Source of the DNA: Anaerolineaceae bacterium
Lineage (GTDB): Bacteria; Chloroflexota; Anaerolineae; Aggregatilineales; Phototrophicaceae
Assembly (NCBI GenBank): GCA_020634135.1
Contig: JACKCG010000002.1
Span: forward strand, 372,001 to 436,000
Length of the DNA: 64,000 nucleotides
Direction: 5' to 3'
Position 1 is the stretch's first letter; each line of letters opens with the position of its first letter. This document shows positions 8,614-17,130 of this stretch, piece after piece. The notes beneath the pieces are model-generated. The model was not told the DNA's origin, ran no database searches, and worked only from the letters and a program-made list of their open reading frames with translations. A program made the position numbers and the translations under genes.

Positions 8614-10086
8614 TTATCCTGTGGTGGCGTTTATCGCCCGCCGCTGCATCCACCAGTGCCACACCCAAAGGAGCGCATAGGCCGAAAACACGAACCACAG
8701 CGGGTCGGTAGGGACGCGGTAGCGGGTGGAGGGGTGAAAGGCGACATACACGAGAGTCATGCTGATCTGCGCGAACCACAACAGCGAAACCTCCCGCCAC
8801 TGGCGCCAGGAAAGGACGATGCCCACCAGCCCGATCAGGAAAAGGCCGCCCCAGTAGAAGCGGTGTACCGTCCGCCCGATCTGGTCGAAAAGCGGTGAAG
8901 AGTATGCCCCAACCGGGTCACCGGGGGGTAAACCGCCGAGTTCGAGTTCACCGCCCGTGCCTTCTTCCACAATGGGGTTGCCCTGGTAATCCAGGCGGGG
9001 GAGTTGTCCATCTACCGGGTTCAGCCGAGGGGTGATGTCAATACTCCAGTAGATAAGGAACTTAACCCACAGCAGTTCCGGGATTTTATCCGGGTTTTCC
9101 CGCAAAAACTGGAATGCCAGTGTAAAGCGTTCGGCGTCGGCCTCGCGGCTGTGCGGGTCTGTGGTCGTAAGGTCGGGCGCTGTCCACTGGACATCATACC
9201 CGGCGCGGAAATAGCGCACGGTGTACTCGCTGTTACCCTGCCAGAAGTTCGCTCCCGAAGTCGTCGTCATGGGGACGAATGCGCCGAACACATCGTAGTT
9301 GCGGATAATCCAGGGCAGCAGAACGGCTGCGCTCACCAGCGCTACCGGCAGCAGGCGGAGTATCGAAGTCACCAGACCGCGCCGGAACAAGAACCACAGC
9401 GCGACGAACAGCGCTAGCGGCGGCGTGATCGGGCGTACCAGCAGCGAGAAGCCCAGCGCCAGCCCGCCCAGCCCGGCCAGCAGCCACGCGCCCCGATCCA
9501 ATTGTTCCCGTTCGCGCAGCAGCACCATGCACAACAGAAACGTGAACAGCAGTGTCATGAAGAACGGCGTATCAATCAGGGTGAGGTTCTGGAATATCAG
9601 GTAGGGATAAAGGGCGTAGAACAGCCCGGCTAACAACCCGACAGTTCTGCCGTCCGGTTTCAGGGTGCGGAGAGCGGCCCAAAGAGCAGCCAATGTGGGT
9701 CTCAGACCCTCCCCTACACCCGCGTCCGATTCATGGAATGGCAGCAGCCGTTTGCTGATATGGTACAGCATGGTGATCGAAAGCGCGTCCAGCAGAATGT
9801 GGAACAGCCCGGCCTGTATATAGCCCCGTCCCAGCAGCCCGTATACTCCCGCCAGCGCGTAGCTGTACAGCGGGGGAATCGCCGCATCCGGCACGCCCGG
9901 CGTCCGGCCATACACGCCAGTTGCCAGTAAATTCTGGGCGTAGGCGTCATAGGCGTCCGAACCATGTACCGCCCCGGTTTGGTCAAACGCAAATATGCCG
10001 GGGAACGCGAGCAGAACACCTAAACGGGCTACGACCGCCACCGCCAGGATGAGCACTAATTGATGTTGGAGCAGGGTTTTGACCAT
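8614..10086 (-). CDS. Membrane glycosyltransferase of the GT39/ArnT-like (GT-C) type
   Basis: A polytopic protein of about 490 residues with roughly ten membrane helices. Its first extracytoplasmic loop holds an acidic HGSDAYDAYA segment, as expected for GT-C enzymes that use polyprenyl-phosphate sugars on the outer face. The segment GRTPGVPDAAIPPLYSY resembles the loop of PMT/ArnT relatives. The ATG at 10086 is chosen because the first membrane helix begins right after it. Its ribosome-binding site is weak, and ATGs at 10122 or further upstream cannot be excluded. It is paired with the family 4 glycosyltransferase 4 bp downstream. The sugar and acceptor are not predictable. Confidence 0.75.
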   Translation of the reverse strand: MVKTLLQHQLVLILAVAVVARLGVLLAFPGIFAFDQTGAVHGSDAYDAYAQNLLATGVYGRTPGVPDAAIPPLYSYALAGVYGLLGRGYIQAGLFHILLDALSITMLYHISKRLLPFHESDAGVGEGLRPTLAALWAALRTLKPDGRTVGLLAGLFYALYPYLIFQNLTLIDTPFFMTLLFTFLLCMVLLREREQLDRGAWLLAGLGGLALGFSLLVRPITPPLALFVALWFLFRRGLVTSILRLLPVALVSAAVLLPWIIRNYDVFGAFVPMTTTSGANFWQGNSEYTVRYFRAGYDVQWTAPDLTTTDPHSREADAERFTLAFQFLRENPDKIPELLWVKFLIYWSIDITPRLNPVDGQLPRLDYQGNPIVEEGTGGELELGGLPPGDPVGAYSSPLFDQIGRTVHRFYWGGLFLIGLVGIVLSWRQWREVSLLWFAQISMTLVYVAFHPSTRYRVPTDPLWFVFSAYALLWVWHWWMQRRAINATTG

Positions 10087-10487
10087 GAATACAGTGCCGT
10101 TATTTATCAGTAAAGGGTGCATGACTCTGCTGACATTGTGCCAAAACCTGCCGGAGATTGCCAGTGATGATAGACTGAACCAGAGTGGCGTAGGCCGTCC
10201 GTAGGGTGAGCTTCGCTTACTCGTCGGTTGGGCGTAAAGCACGTCGCTGCGGGCTGGCATATCCTGAGAGTCAGAACACCACAATGCATTTACCAGAGAC
10301 ACGGTCCTCGAAAGGATAGCTATCCCGTAGATTCCGTGTTTCTTTTATTGGTTGGGGATTGGTCTTGTTAGGGGCGTCTTCTGCCCTGAATGGACATAAG
10401 CATAAGCCCATCATCCGAGGTGAACGTTCTGTCAGGTGAGTATGGGGCGCCGGGAATGTCGTTTCTGGCGCTGTTTTATGTGGAAGT
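10087..10487. other. 400-bp gap without a recognised gene
   Basis: No reading frame here has a good start, a ribosome-binding site or protein-like composition. I see no tRNA-like fold, repeat family member or strong promoter. It probably contains the 5' region of the membrane glycosyltransferase and the 3' end of the phosphatase transcript. Confidence 0.5.
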
Positions 10488-11081
10488 CTACATGAATGTC
10501 CGCAGGTATTGGGGCAGATGGCCGGTGTCATTCATAGAGACCAGCATCATACGCCCCTGAGGAGCGATAGTACAGCAGGTCACGCCACAATTGTTCACCT
10601 CCATGTTTGTCCAGACTTCCGCCGGGACACCCAATACACGGCAGGCGAAGTAGCGAATAATGTTGCCATGACAGACCAGGACTTCATGGATATCATCGCG
10701 TGGGGCGGCCACAAAAAAGCGGTCAAATCCAATATCAGCACCCCGGCGTTCGGCGGCGGTTTTTTCAACGGTGAGTTCAGGGAAGTGCCGGGCGAAGAAC
10801 TCCGCTTCATGTGGTGGAATCGCGGGCACGATTTCGCGCAGGGAATCAACCTGCTCTGGCATCAGGCCGGGCAGCATCCCGGCGATTACCTCCGCCGTCT
10901 CTACGGCCCGCCGCAGCGGGCTGGTGTAGATGTGCTTGATCGGGAGTTCAACCAGTGCCTGCGCGGTGAGCCAGGCCTGTTCGCTGCCAAGTTCAGTCAG
11001 GCCACCGCCCAATTCATCAGTATAAGTATGGTTTTGCTGGTACTGTCCATGCCGGACGAGATAGAGAATGCGTTCACCCAC
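10488..11081 (-). CDS. Histidine phosphatase family protein (phosphoglycerate mutase-like)
   Basis: A 197-residue branch-1 histidine phosphatase. The phosphorylated histidine sits in LVRHGQ at residues 8-13. The downstream TSPLRRAVETAE arginine motif near residue 54 and a second His in LVCHGNIIRYF near 137 complete the pocket. Such enzymes dephosphorylate sugar phosphates, nucleotides or cobamide precursors, or act as phosphoglycerate mutases. The length and lack of a mutase insertion favour a phosphatase. It stands alone, 112 bp after the histidine kinase on the same strand. No substrate can be assigned. Confidence 0.85.
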   Translation of the reverse strand: MGERILYLVRHGQYQQNHTYTDELGGGLTELGSEQAWLTAQALVELPIKHIYTSPLRRAVETAEVIAGMLPGLMPEQVDSLREIVPAIPPHEAEFFARHFPELTVEKTAAERRGADIGFDRFFVAAPRDDIHEVLVCHGNIIRYFACRVLGVPAEVWTNMEVNNCGVTCCTIAPQGRMMLVSMNDTGHLPQYLRTFM

Positions 11082-11193
11082 GCGCTGTCTTTTCCTTGAT
11101 GCTGGTGTTCTGCCTTCAATACGTCTACTTTACCGATTCGCAGAAATCGGCGCAACAGATCGCATGGCAACTGACCAAGTGGGCAATCGAAAC

Positions 11194-13011
11194 TCAATTC
11201 AAAGGTAGCGTAATCGTGATGGTTGTTCCGGTGCCAACTGTGCTCTGAATTGACATTAACCCACCAAAAGAGGCGACAAACTGTTTGACGATGGCGATTC
11301 CTAATCCGGTGCCGGGAATCCCGGAATGGCGGACATTGGGCGCACGATAGAACTCTTCCCCCAATCTTTCCAACGCCTCATCCGGGATACCAATGCCTGT
11401 GTCCGTGACTGTCAGCACCGCGCAACTCGTCTCTTTGGTAACGTTGACCGTCACCGAGCCACCTTCCAGGGTGTACTTAATGGCATTGCCTATCAGGTTT
11501 TCTGCAACCCGCTTCAGGCCGTCTTCGGTTGCGTGGATACGCAGGGGAGTCTCGCTCATAGTCAGGTCGAGTTGAACGTCTTTTTCAGCGGCCTGGTGTT
11601 TAAAGCTATCCACCGTCGCCTGAATGAGCGGTTGCAAAGTAATGGTTTCCAGTTCCTGCCGCTGGTCAAATGACTTGCTTGCCGCCAGTGCCAGCAGGTC
11701 GGTAATCAACTCTAACAGTGTCCCCATACGGTTTTCCAGGCGTCCCACAATGTCCTGCTGCTGGGGGGTCAGTTCTCCGGCCATATTGTGCAGCAGAACA
11801 CGCAGCAGGCTTTGGGCGCCGGTTACTGGAGAGCGCAGTTCATGAGTGACCTGGCGGACGAATTGTGTGCGCCGCTGCTCAGCCTGTTGCAGCGCGGCAT
11901 ACGTCTGGGCATTCTCAATCGCGGCGGCACTCTGGTGGGCGATGGCCTGCAGGAAGTCGGCATCTTTCATTGTGAAGTGATTCGGCAGGTTGGAGTACGC
12001 CCGCAGCACCCCCAGCGGCTTTCGCCCGATGACCGGCGCGACGAGGATGCTCTGGATGCCTTCTTCAGCCATCTCTTTGGGGTACTGTACACGCGGGTCG
12101 TGTTCGGCCTGGTCAACCAGCACCGTCTTGCCGGAGAGTGCCTCACGATCAAGGTAGCTCCCTGATAATTCTACCGGCCCTTTTTCCAGGTACACTCGGC
12201 TTAAACCATAGGAAGCGACCATCGTCAGGCGTTCACCCGTCACATCCAGAATGCGGATAGACGCACCCGGCACGGCTAAGGCTTCTGCCGCGCCCCGCGC
12301 CAGGTTTTCCAGGACGATACTTAATTCCAGGGTGGATGAGATGCTGCGAGTCGTCTGGAGCAGCCCCATGACCTGCCGTTCCCGTTCCCACAATCGCCTC
12401 ATGACCGAATTTGTCAGAAAAACGGTTGCAAACAAGGCCACTGAGAAGAAAACAACCTGGGCAATCGCGTACAGATTGTTGTGACACAGGTCGCAGTTCA
12501 TCCCCGGAATAACCTGGTAATGCGGCAGAATACCGACGCTTTCCAGTAAAGTGACCAGCAGGATCATCACAACCGCGAACAGTACATACGTGTAGGGCGA
12601 TTGTCCGCGCAGGATAATCGTTACCAGCACCACATGAATGATAAACAGGAAAATGGCCGGGCTGGTGATGCCGCCAGTAAGGTGGATAAAGACGGCCATA
12701 CTCAACCAATCCAGCACTACCTGGAGAATCATGATCTTCCGGAAGTGCAGTACCGACCGGGTCTGGTCCGCCCGGGAGGCCCGCCCGGCTACTCCGAGCA
12801 GAATCCCGTTATACAGCAGAATAACTATCCCCAGGGTGTACAGCCCGGCTTCGGGCAGTGGCAGGCCCAGTATGTGGACGCAGATGGCGGTGATGAACAG
12901 TACCATGCCACCGCCTACCCAGCGGGTACGAATCAGCCGGTAGGTGTCGTAGGCCGCGTCGCGTGGTAGCCAGTTTTCCGCCGGGCCATCCAGCATTGTG
13001 CGCTGATCCAT
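11194..13011 (-). CDS. Membrane sensor histidine kinase with GAF domain
   Basis: A 605-residue hybrid-free kinase. About six membrane helices cover residues 30-220, with an extracytoplasmic pair of cysteines in GMNCDLCHN that might hold metal or sense redox. A GAF domain follows at about 235-385. The HisKA dimerisation helix carries the phospho-acceptor in HELRSPVTGAQSLL (near 411). The ATPase domain shows NLIGNAIKYT, DTGIGIPDEAL and GTGLGIAIVKQF. A lone receiver gene lies 21 bp upstream on the same strand and is the likely partner. The signal is unknown. The Cys-x-x-Cys-His run in the loop is c-haem-like but could be chance. Confidence 0.9.
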   Translation of the reverse strand: MDQRTMLDGPAENWLPRDAAYDTYRLIRTRWVGGGMVLFITAICVHILGLPLPEAGLYTLGIVILLYNGILLGVAGRASRADQTRSVLHFRKIMILQVVLDWLSMAVFIHLTGGITSPAIFLFIIHVVLVTIILRGQSPYTYVLFAVVMILLVTLLESVGILPHYQVIPGMNCDLCHNNLYAIAQVVFFSVALFATVFLTNSVMRRLWERERQVMGLLQTTRSISSTLELSIVLENLARGAAEALAVPGASIRILDVTGERLTMVASYGLSRVYLEKGPVELSGSYLDREALSGKTVLVDQAEHDPRVQYPKEMAEEGIQSILVAPVIGRKPLGVLRAYSNLPNHFTMKDADFLQAIAHQSAAAIENAQTYAALQQAEQRRTQFVRQVTHELRSPVTGAQSLLRVLLHNMAGELTPQQQDIVGRLENRMGTLLELITDLLALAASKSFDQRQELETITLQPLIQATVDSFKHQAAEKDVQLDLTMSETPLRIHATEDGLKRVAENLIGNAIKYTLEGGSVTVNVTKETSCAVLTVTDTGIGIPDEALERLGEEFYRAPNVRHSGIPGTGLGIAIVKQFVASFGGLMSIQSTVGTGTTITITLPLN

Positions 13012-13032
13012 GTAGTAATCACTTCCTGCGGG

Positions 13033-13437
13033 TTATGTTTTCTTCAGTAGCGCCGCGACCACTTTCAGCAGTTCCTCCGGCTCAACTGGTTTATCCAGAA
13101 ACTTGTCTACCGGCAGATAGTCCTGATCGGGTGCAAACCGAACGGGTGTCGTCGAATGAATCGAGGTTTGCATGATGATCGGAATGTTGCTGTATGCCCG
13201 GTAGTCAGAATTCGGGTCGGGACTGCGGAGTGTCAGCGCCATCTGAAACCCCTCGGTGGTCGAATCCATCATAACATCCAGGATAATCAGATCGGGGCGG
13301 TTGTTCTGGATGATTTCCAGTCCCGTTTCGCTGTTATGTGCTTCAAAGACTTCATACCCGGCGCTTTCCAGGCATAAACGGGTTGCCAGCGCAATATCCG
13401 GGTCATCGTCAACAATCAGTATCTTACCTTTAGCCAT
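13033..13437 (-). CDS. Single-domain response regulator (CheY-like)
   Basis: A 134-residue receiver domain with no output domain. The acidic pair sits in IVDDDPDIA (residues 8-16), the phosphorylated Asp in LIILDVMMDS near residue 55, the switch Thr/Ser in IIMQTSIHS and the conserved Lys in KFLDKPVEPEELL. It is the first gene of a two-gene unit with the GAF kinase. With no DNA-binding domain, it must act by protein contact or as a phosphate relay. Confidence 0.88.
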   Translation of the reverse strand: MAKGKILIVDDDPDIALATRLCLESAGYEVFEAHNSETGLEIIQNNRPDLIILDVMMDSTTEGFQMALTLRSPDPNSDYRAYSNIPIIMQTSIHSTTPVRFAPDQDYLPVDKFLDKPVEPEELLKVVAALLKKT

Positions 13438-13487
13438 ATATCCGCATCCTATTCCGCGTTTAAACCTGTATTGTCAGTTACCCTGAT

Positions 13488-13566
13488 GTGAACCTTGCTC
13501 CCTGTTCGTTGTGAGATGTCCCCCCTCCCCAACAAGTTAGGAAGGGGGGTCAAGGAAAGGGTTCAC
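13488..13566. repeat. Nested inverted repeat with GC-rich hairpin
   Basis: GTGAACC (13488-13494) and GGTTCAC (13560-13566) flank an inner stem of CCCCCCT (13520-13526) and AGGGGGG (13543-13549). The 13438-13634 gap lies between the hydrogenase protease gene and the receiver gene. The CCCTCCCC text recurs in other gaps of the window (14150s, 43194-43232, 47897-48000), suggesting a dispersed intergenic element, possibly doubling as a terminator. Confidence 0.5.
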
Positions 13567-13634
13567 TGAAATCAAGATCGTCTGCCGGATACAGGATTTC
13601 AGTAACGATAGTCAGACTGCTCAGGGCAAAGGAA

Positions 13635-14117
13635 TCAAGCCCTCTTTTCAGAGACTCCGGCACAGGAGATTAATTCATCTGCCAGTGCCACAGTCACGAC
13701 GGGTACAACGGCGGTCACAGTCTCACTCAAGCCCGGCTCCCAGCCGATTACAGCCGGTTGGATACCATAAATGATGATTTCCGGTGGCAGCATTGCCAGT
13801 GCTGACGCCAGGGCCAGCGCCTCGGCCAGTCCGGCGCTGTGCAGCGTGCCATGCAGATCGGCCTCGCCCAATGTCACCTGATCTGGCATGATGCGCCGCC
13901 AGCTTCCCGGTGTCAGCCCCATGTCTGCCGCGTCAATGATGAACACTCGCTGGTAGTCCGCTAAAAGCAGAGCGGTTTCCAGTCCGGCAGTCCCGCCGTC
14001 CAGCAGAGTCACATGCTGCGGCAGGTCACGCGCCGCCAGTTGTTCGAGTACCGCCGCGCCGATGCCGTCATCGCCCCGCAGTGGATTGCCTAATGCCAGT
14101 ACAAGTGTGTTCATCAC
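13635..14117 (-). CDS. [NiFe]-hydrogenase maturation endopeptidase (HyaD/HycI family)
   Basis: A 160-residue protease that removes the C-terminal tail of the hydrogenase large subunit after nickel insertion. It has the family opening LALGNPLRGDDGIG, with the first acidic nickel-sensing residue. A second acidic position lies in IIDAADMG near residue 65, and the third ligand His is likely in the DLHGTLHSAG segment near 90. It is the last gene of the hydrogenase operon, 118 bp after the large subunit, and that spacer contains an imperfect GC-rich hairpin. The large subunit has a short tail after its final Cys-x-x-His motif, which is this enzyme's expected target. Confidence 0.9.
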   Translation of the reverse strand: MMNTLVLALGNPLRGDDGIGAAVLEQLAARDLPQHVTLLDGGTAGLETALLLADYQRVFIIDAADMGLTPGSWRRIMPDQVTLGEADLHGTLHSAGLAEALALASALAMLPPEIIIYGIQPAVIGWEPGLSETVTAVVPVVTVALADELISCAGVSEKRA

Positions 14118-14235
14118 GTTTCTTCGCTGAGTATCTCTCTTGTTTACCCCTCCCCGTTCCTCTTCGCAAACGAGGAGGGTACTGTGGTGCGTGTTGGCCC
14201 TTCCTCTGCTGGCGGGGAACGCTGGGAGGAGCTAG

Positions 14236-15528
14236 TTATTCAAACGCCACATTCAGCATGTGTGTAGAGCAGGAAATGCAGGGATCATAAGCGCGAACCA
14301 GCATTTCCAGCGCCAGCGTAATATCCTCACGGGAGCGATCCAGGATTTGGGGGACGAGCGCCCGCATGTCGGCTTCAATGTTCGCCAGATTCTGCCCGGT
14401 GGGGATAATGCAGTTCGCCCCGACCACATACCCTTCTTCGATGACGTAATTATGGAACAAAATGCCGCGCGGCACTTCGCACGCACCAGTACCTTCTCCA
14501 GAAAGCCGCGCCGGTGCTACCGGCTCTTCCCATTGGATACCACGTTCGAGCAGTTTGTCAATCAGGGTGATTGAGTCGTAGGTCGCGTGAGCAATTTCGA
14601 CCACCTGCGCTACGGTGTTCATATACGGATTAGTGCATCCCGGTTTCAGCCCCATCGCATCAGCGGCGGCGCGGGCCTGCGGGTGCAGTTTGTCATGGTT
14701 CACGTTAAACCGTGCCAGCGCCCCAACCATGTACGACTGACGCTGGTTGGCGGCGTGCTTGGCAGAAGAATGTGGCACGAGATACTCATTCGTTACATCG
14801 CGGTATTGTGAAACCGGCCACGTCCCGCCATCAGTGCTGGCAATTGTGCCGTCAATGAAACTGTATTCACTGTCTTTCCGCAGCGCGATGTATTCAGTGT
14901 CACGCTCGAAATCCGGGATTGGCAGCGTTTGGTAGAGTTCAACCGTTGCGGTTACATCGGTCAGCATCGCTTCCAGACGTGCGCGCAGGGAATAGAGTTC
15001 TTCAGTGGTCGGAAAATGGGTGAAGCCGCCAACGGTCATGGCGATTGGATGGGTGTGCCGTCCACAGATGGCCGCGCACAGATCGCCGGAGAGTTTCTTC
15101 ATCCGCAGTGCCCGCAGCACCACATCCGGCGCGCTCTTCGCCAATGGGATCACGCTGCCCACGCCCAGGAAATCAGGGGCGATCAGCATATAGGCGTGCA
15201 GAATGTGGCTGTCAAGGATTTCACCATAGAAGTTGAGTTTGCGCAGCAGAACGGTCTGCTGTGTAGGTTCGATCCCCAGCGCGGTTTCCGTCGCACGCAG
15301 CGAAGTGGTGGCATGGCCGACAGCGCAAATTCCGCAAATCCGTGAGGTAATGGTCGAAGAATCGCCGTAAGGGCGTCCGCGCAGCATGGCCTCAAAGAAA
15401 CGTGGCGTCTCCACGATTTGCAGTTCGCACTGCTTCAACTCGCCCTTTTGCACGTCCACGACGATGTTGCCGTGTCCTTCGACTCGTGTAAGGTGGTGGA
15501 CATCCACTTTGACCGTTTTAACTGTCAT
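14236..15528 (-). CDS. hydA: [NiFe]-hydrogenase large (alpha) subunit, group 3-type
   Basis: A 430-residue catalytic subunit that binds the NiFe(CN)2CO centre. The N-terminal nickel ligands lie in RICGICAVGH near residue 62, and the C-terminal pair lies in DPCISCSTH, seven residues from the end. The length, the short tail and the gene order beta-gamma-delta-alpha fit the group 3b NADP-linked cytosolic hydrogenases (sulfhydrogenases) of archaea and bacteria. These enzymes reversibly couple hydrogen to NADP(H). The start overlaps the delta gene by 11 bp. Assembly genes hypA-F are absent from this window and must lie elsewhere. Confidence 0.93.
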   Translation of the reverse strand: MTVKTVKVDVHHLTRVEGHGNIVVDVQKGELKQCELQIVETPRFFEAMLRGRPYGDSSTITSRICGICAVGHATTSLRATETALGIEPTQQTVLLRKLNFYGEILDSHILHAYMLIAPDFLGVGSVIPLAKSAPDVVLRALRMKKLSGDLCAAICGRHTHPIAMTVGGFTHFPTTEELYSLRARLEAMLTDVTATVELYQTLPIPDFERDTEYIALRKDSEYSFIDGTIASTDGGTWPVSQYRDVTNEYLVPHSSAKHAANQRQSYMVGALARFNVNHDKLHPQARAAADAMGLKPGCTNPYMNTVAQVVEIAHATYDSITLIDKLLERGIQWEEPVAPARLSGEGTGACEVPRGILFHNYVIEEGYVVGANCIIPTGQNLANIEADMRALVPQILDRSREDITLALEMLVRAYDPCISCSTHMLNVAFE

Positions 15529-16279
15529 GGTCTGCTGCCTCCAATTCCATCCGCTGGTACGTCAGGAATACTGTCATCTTGGCTTCAATGTCGGTTTCAT
15601 TCATGCCGTGTTCCGCCAGTACGGTCCTGAGCGCCGGGATATTCGGGGCGGAGATCAGCCCCCGGCAGCCATCACAGCCTTCGCCATAAGTCGGGCAGAT
15701 GGCATCACAGCCGGCCAGCGTAATCGGCCCCAGGCAGGTCATCCCGCGATGGTAGACACACACATTCCCTTTTAATTTGCATTCGATACACACCGGGTTA
15801 TCCGGGATATAGGGCAGACGCCCTTGCAGCAAATAGGTTACAGCGCGGATGAACTCGTTCCGGTCAATCGGGCAGCCGGGAATGACGGCATCAATCGGAA
15901 TGACGGCACTGATCGGCCTGGCGGGGTAGGTGGCATACCATTCAGCTTTGTCGCCATACACATATTTGCGCACATCTTCCAGCGGCATCCGGTTGCGGAT
16001 CGCATTCACACCCCCCAGGTGCGCACATGCCCCCAGCGCAATCACCAGATCAGCCTTCTCGCGGATTTCGTTGAGTTTGGCTTCATCGCCGGGGCGGGAA
16101 CACGACCCTTCAATGAAGGCGATCTGGTAGTCTTCCCCTTTTTCGCTCATCGCCTCACGGAACTGCACAATCTCTACCGCGTCCAGCAGTTCAGGATGGT
16201 CTTGCAGTGAGTCGACCACTGTGAGTTGGCAACCCTCACAGCTTGTGAATTCAAAAAACGCGATCTTCGGCTTTGCCAT
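15518..16279 (-). CDS. hydD: [NiFe]-hydrogenase small (delta) subunit
   Basis: A 253-residue electron-transfer subunit of the NADH:quinone oxidoreductase 20-kDa family. The proximal [4Fe-4S] ligands begin with FTSCEGCQLTV near residue 10. Further cysteines lie in EGSCSRPGDE, GACAHLGG and PGCPIDR. Its C-terminal part has an additional set of cysteines (CIECKLKGNVCVYHR and CLGPITLAGCDAICP) for more clusters, as in group 3 small subunits. There is no Tat signal, which fits a cytosolic enzyme. The ATG at 16279 overlaps the gamma stop codon (TGATG), showing tight translational coupling. Confidence 0.93.
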   Translation of the reverse strand: MAKPKIAFFEFTSCEGCQLTVVDSLQDHPELLDAVEIVQFREAMSEKGEDYQIAFIEGSCSRPGDEAKLNEIREKADLVIALGACAHLGGVNAIRNRMPLEDVRKYVYGDKAEWYATYPARPISAVIPIDAVIPGCPIDRNEFIRAVTYLLQGRLPYIPDNPVCIECKLKGNVCVYHRGMTCLGPITLAGCDAICPTYGEGCDGCRGLISAPNIPALRTVLAEHGMNETDIEAKMTVFLTYQRMELEAADHDS

Positions 16280-17130
16280 CACAGCGCCTCCTCAAGGTGT
16301 TTAATATCGGCGTAGGAAAACGATGGCCCATCCTGGCAGGTGTAAATATGCTGGAGCTGGCAGTGACCGCACTTGCCGACGCCGCACTTCATCCGGCGCT
16401 CGAAACTGAACCAGATATTGCCCTCGGAGATGCCTTTGCCCAGCAGTTCCATCAGCACGAAGCGATACATAACCGGCGGGCCAACCACGACGGCTACCGT
16501 GTTGCGGGCGTGCAGGTGGAGGTTCTTGAACAAGGTGGTAATCACGCCGATATTGCCGCCCCAGGTATCATCCGGGCGATCTACTGTCACCTGGACATCT
16601 ACATCAGCGCGAGCTTGCCATTCCGCCAGTTCCTCACGGAACAGCAGGTCTTGCGGGCTGCGTGCGCCGTAGAGGATGGTGATGCGCCCGTATTTGCCGC
16701 GATCATCCAGCACTTCGTTGATGAGTGAGCGCAGCGGCGCTAACCCCAGGCCGCCGGGGACAAAGAGCAAATCCTTGCCACGGAAGCGCTCGAAGGGAAA
16801 GCCGCGTCCGAACGGGCCGCGAATGCCGACGAACTGGCCGGGTTGCAGCTGGTGCAGCGCATTTGTCAGGTTGCCTACCCGCCGGATACACAGTTCAAAT
16901 ACGCTGTTGGTACGGCTGGGTGAAGACGTGATACTGATAGGCGCTTCACCCACACCCATCAGGGAGACTTCGACAAATTGCCCTGGGCGGTGGCTGAGTG
17001 AGTAGTGATGTGGCAGTTCCAGCGTGAACAGTTTTTCCAGTTCAGTCAGATCACGCACAGCGGTGATCCGGGCTATCGTCGGGACATAGATCGAAGAATG
17101 TTGCAGCGTTTCTTTGAGCAGGGTTGTCAT
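16279..17130 (-). CDS. hydG: Hydrogenase gamma subunit, FAD/NAD(P)-binding
   Basis: A 283-residue flavoprotein of the ferredoxin-NADP reductase fold that passes electrons between the iron-sulfur chain and NAD(P)H. The FAD part has HRPGQFVEVSL and GEAPISITSSP, and the nucleotide part has FVPGGLGLAPLRSLINEV. A C-terminal [2Fe-2S] site is formed by cysteines in MKCGVGKCGHCQ and the YTCQDGP segment. The same domain set is seen in anaerobic sulfite reductase subunit B and sulfhydrogenase gamma. It overlaps the beta gene by 4 bp (ATGA) and the delta gene by one or a few bases. Confidence 0.92.
   Translation of the reverse strand: MTTLLKETLQHSSIYVPTIARITAVRDLTELEKLFTLELPHHYSLSHRPGQFVEVSLMGVGEAPISITSSPSRTNSVFELCIRRVGNLTNALHQLQPGQFVGIRGPFGRGFPFERFRGKDLLFVPGGLGLAPLRSLINEVLDDRGKYGRITILYGARSPQDLLFREELAEWQARADVDVQVTVDRPDDTWGGNIGVITTLFKNLHLHARNTVAVVVGPPVMYRFVLMELLGKGISEGNIWFSFERRMKCGVGKCGHCQLQHIYTCQDGPSFSYADIKHLEEAL

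Noticed and set aside
11194..13011. Cys-x-x-Cys-His in the histidine kinase loop as a c-type haem site
   Set aside because: One motif in a membrane-loop context, in a protein lacking an export signal for cytochrome maturation, is weak evidence; it may be a metal or redox site or chance.
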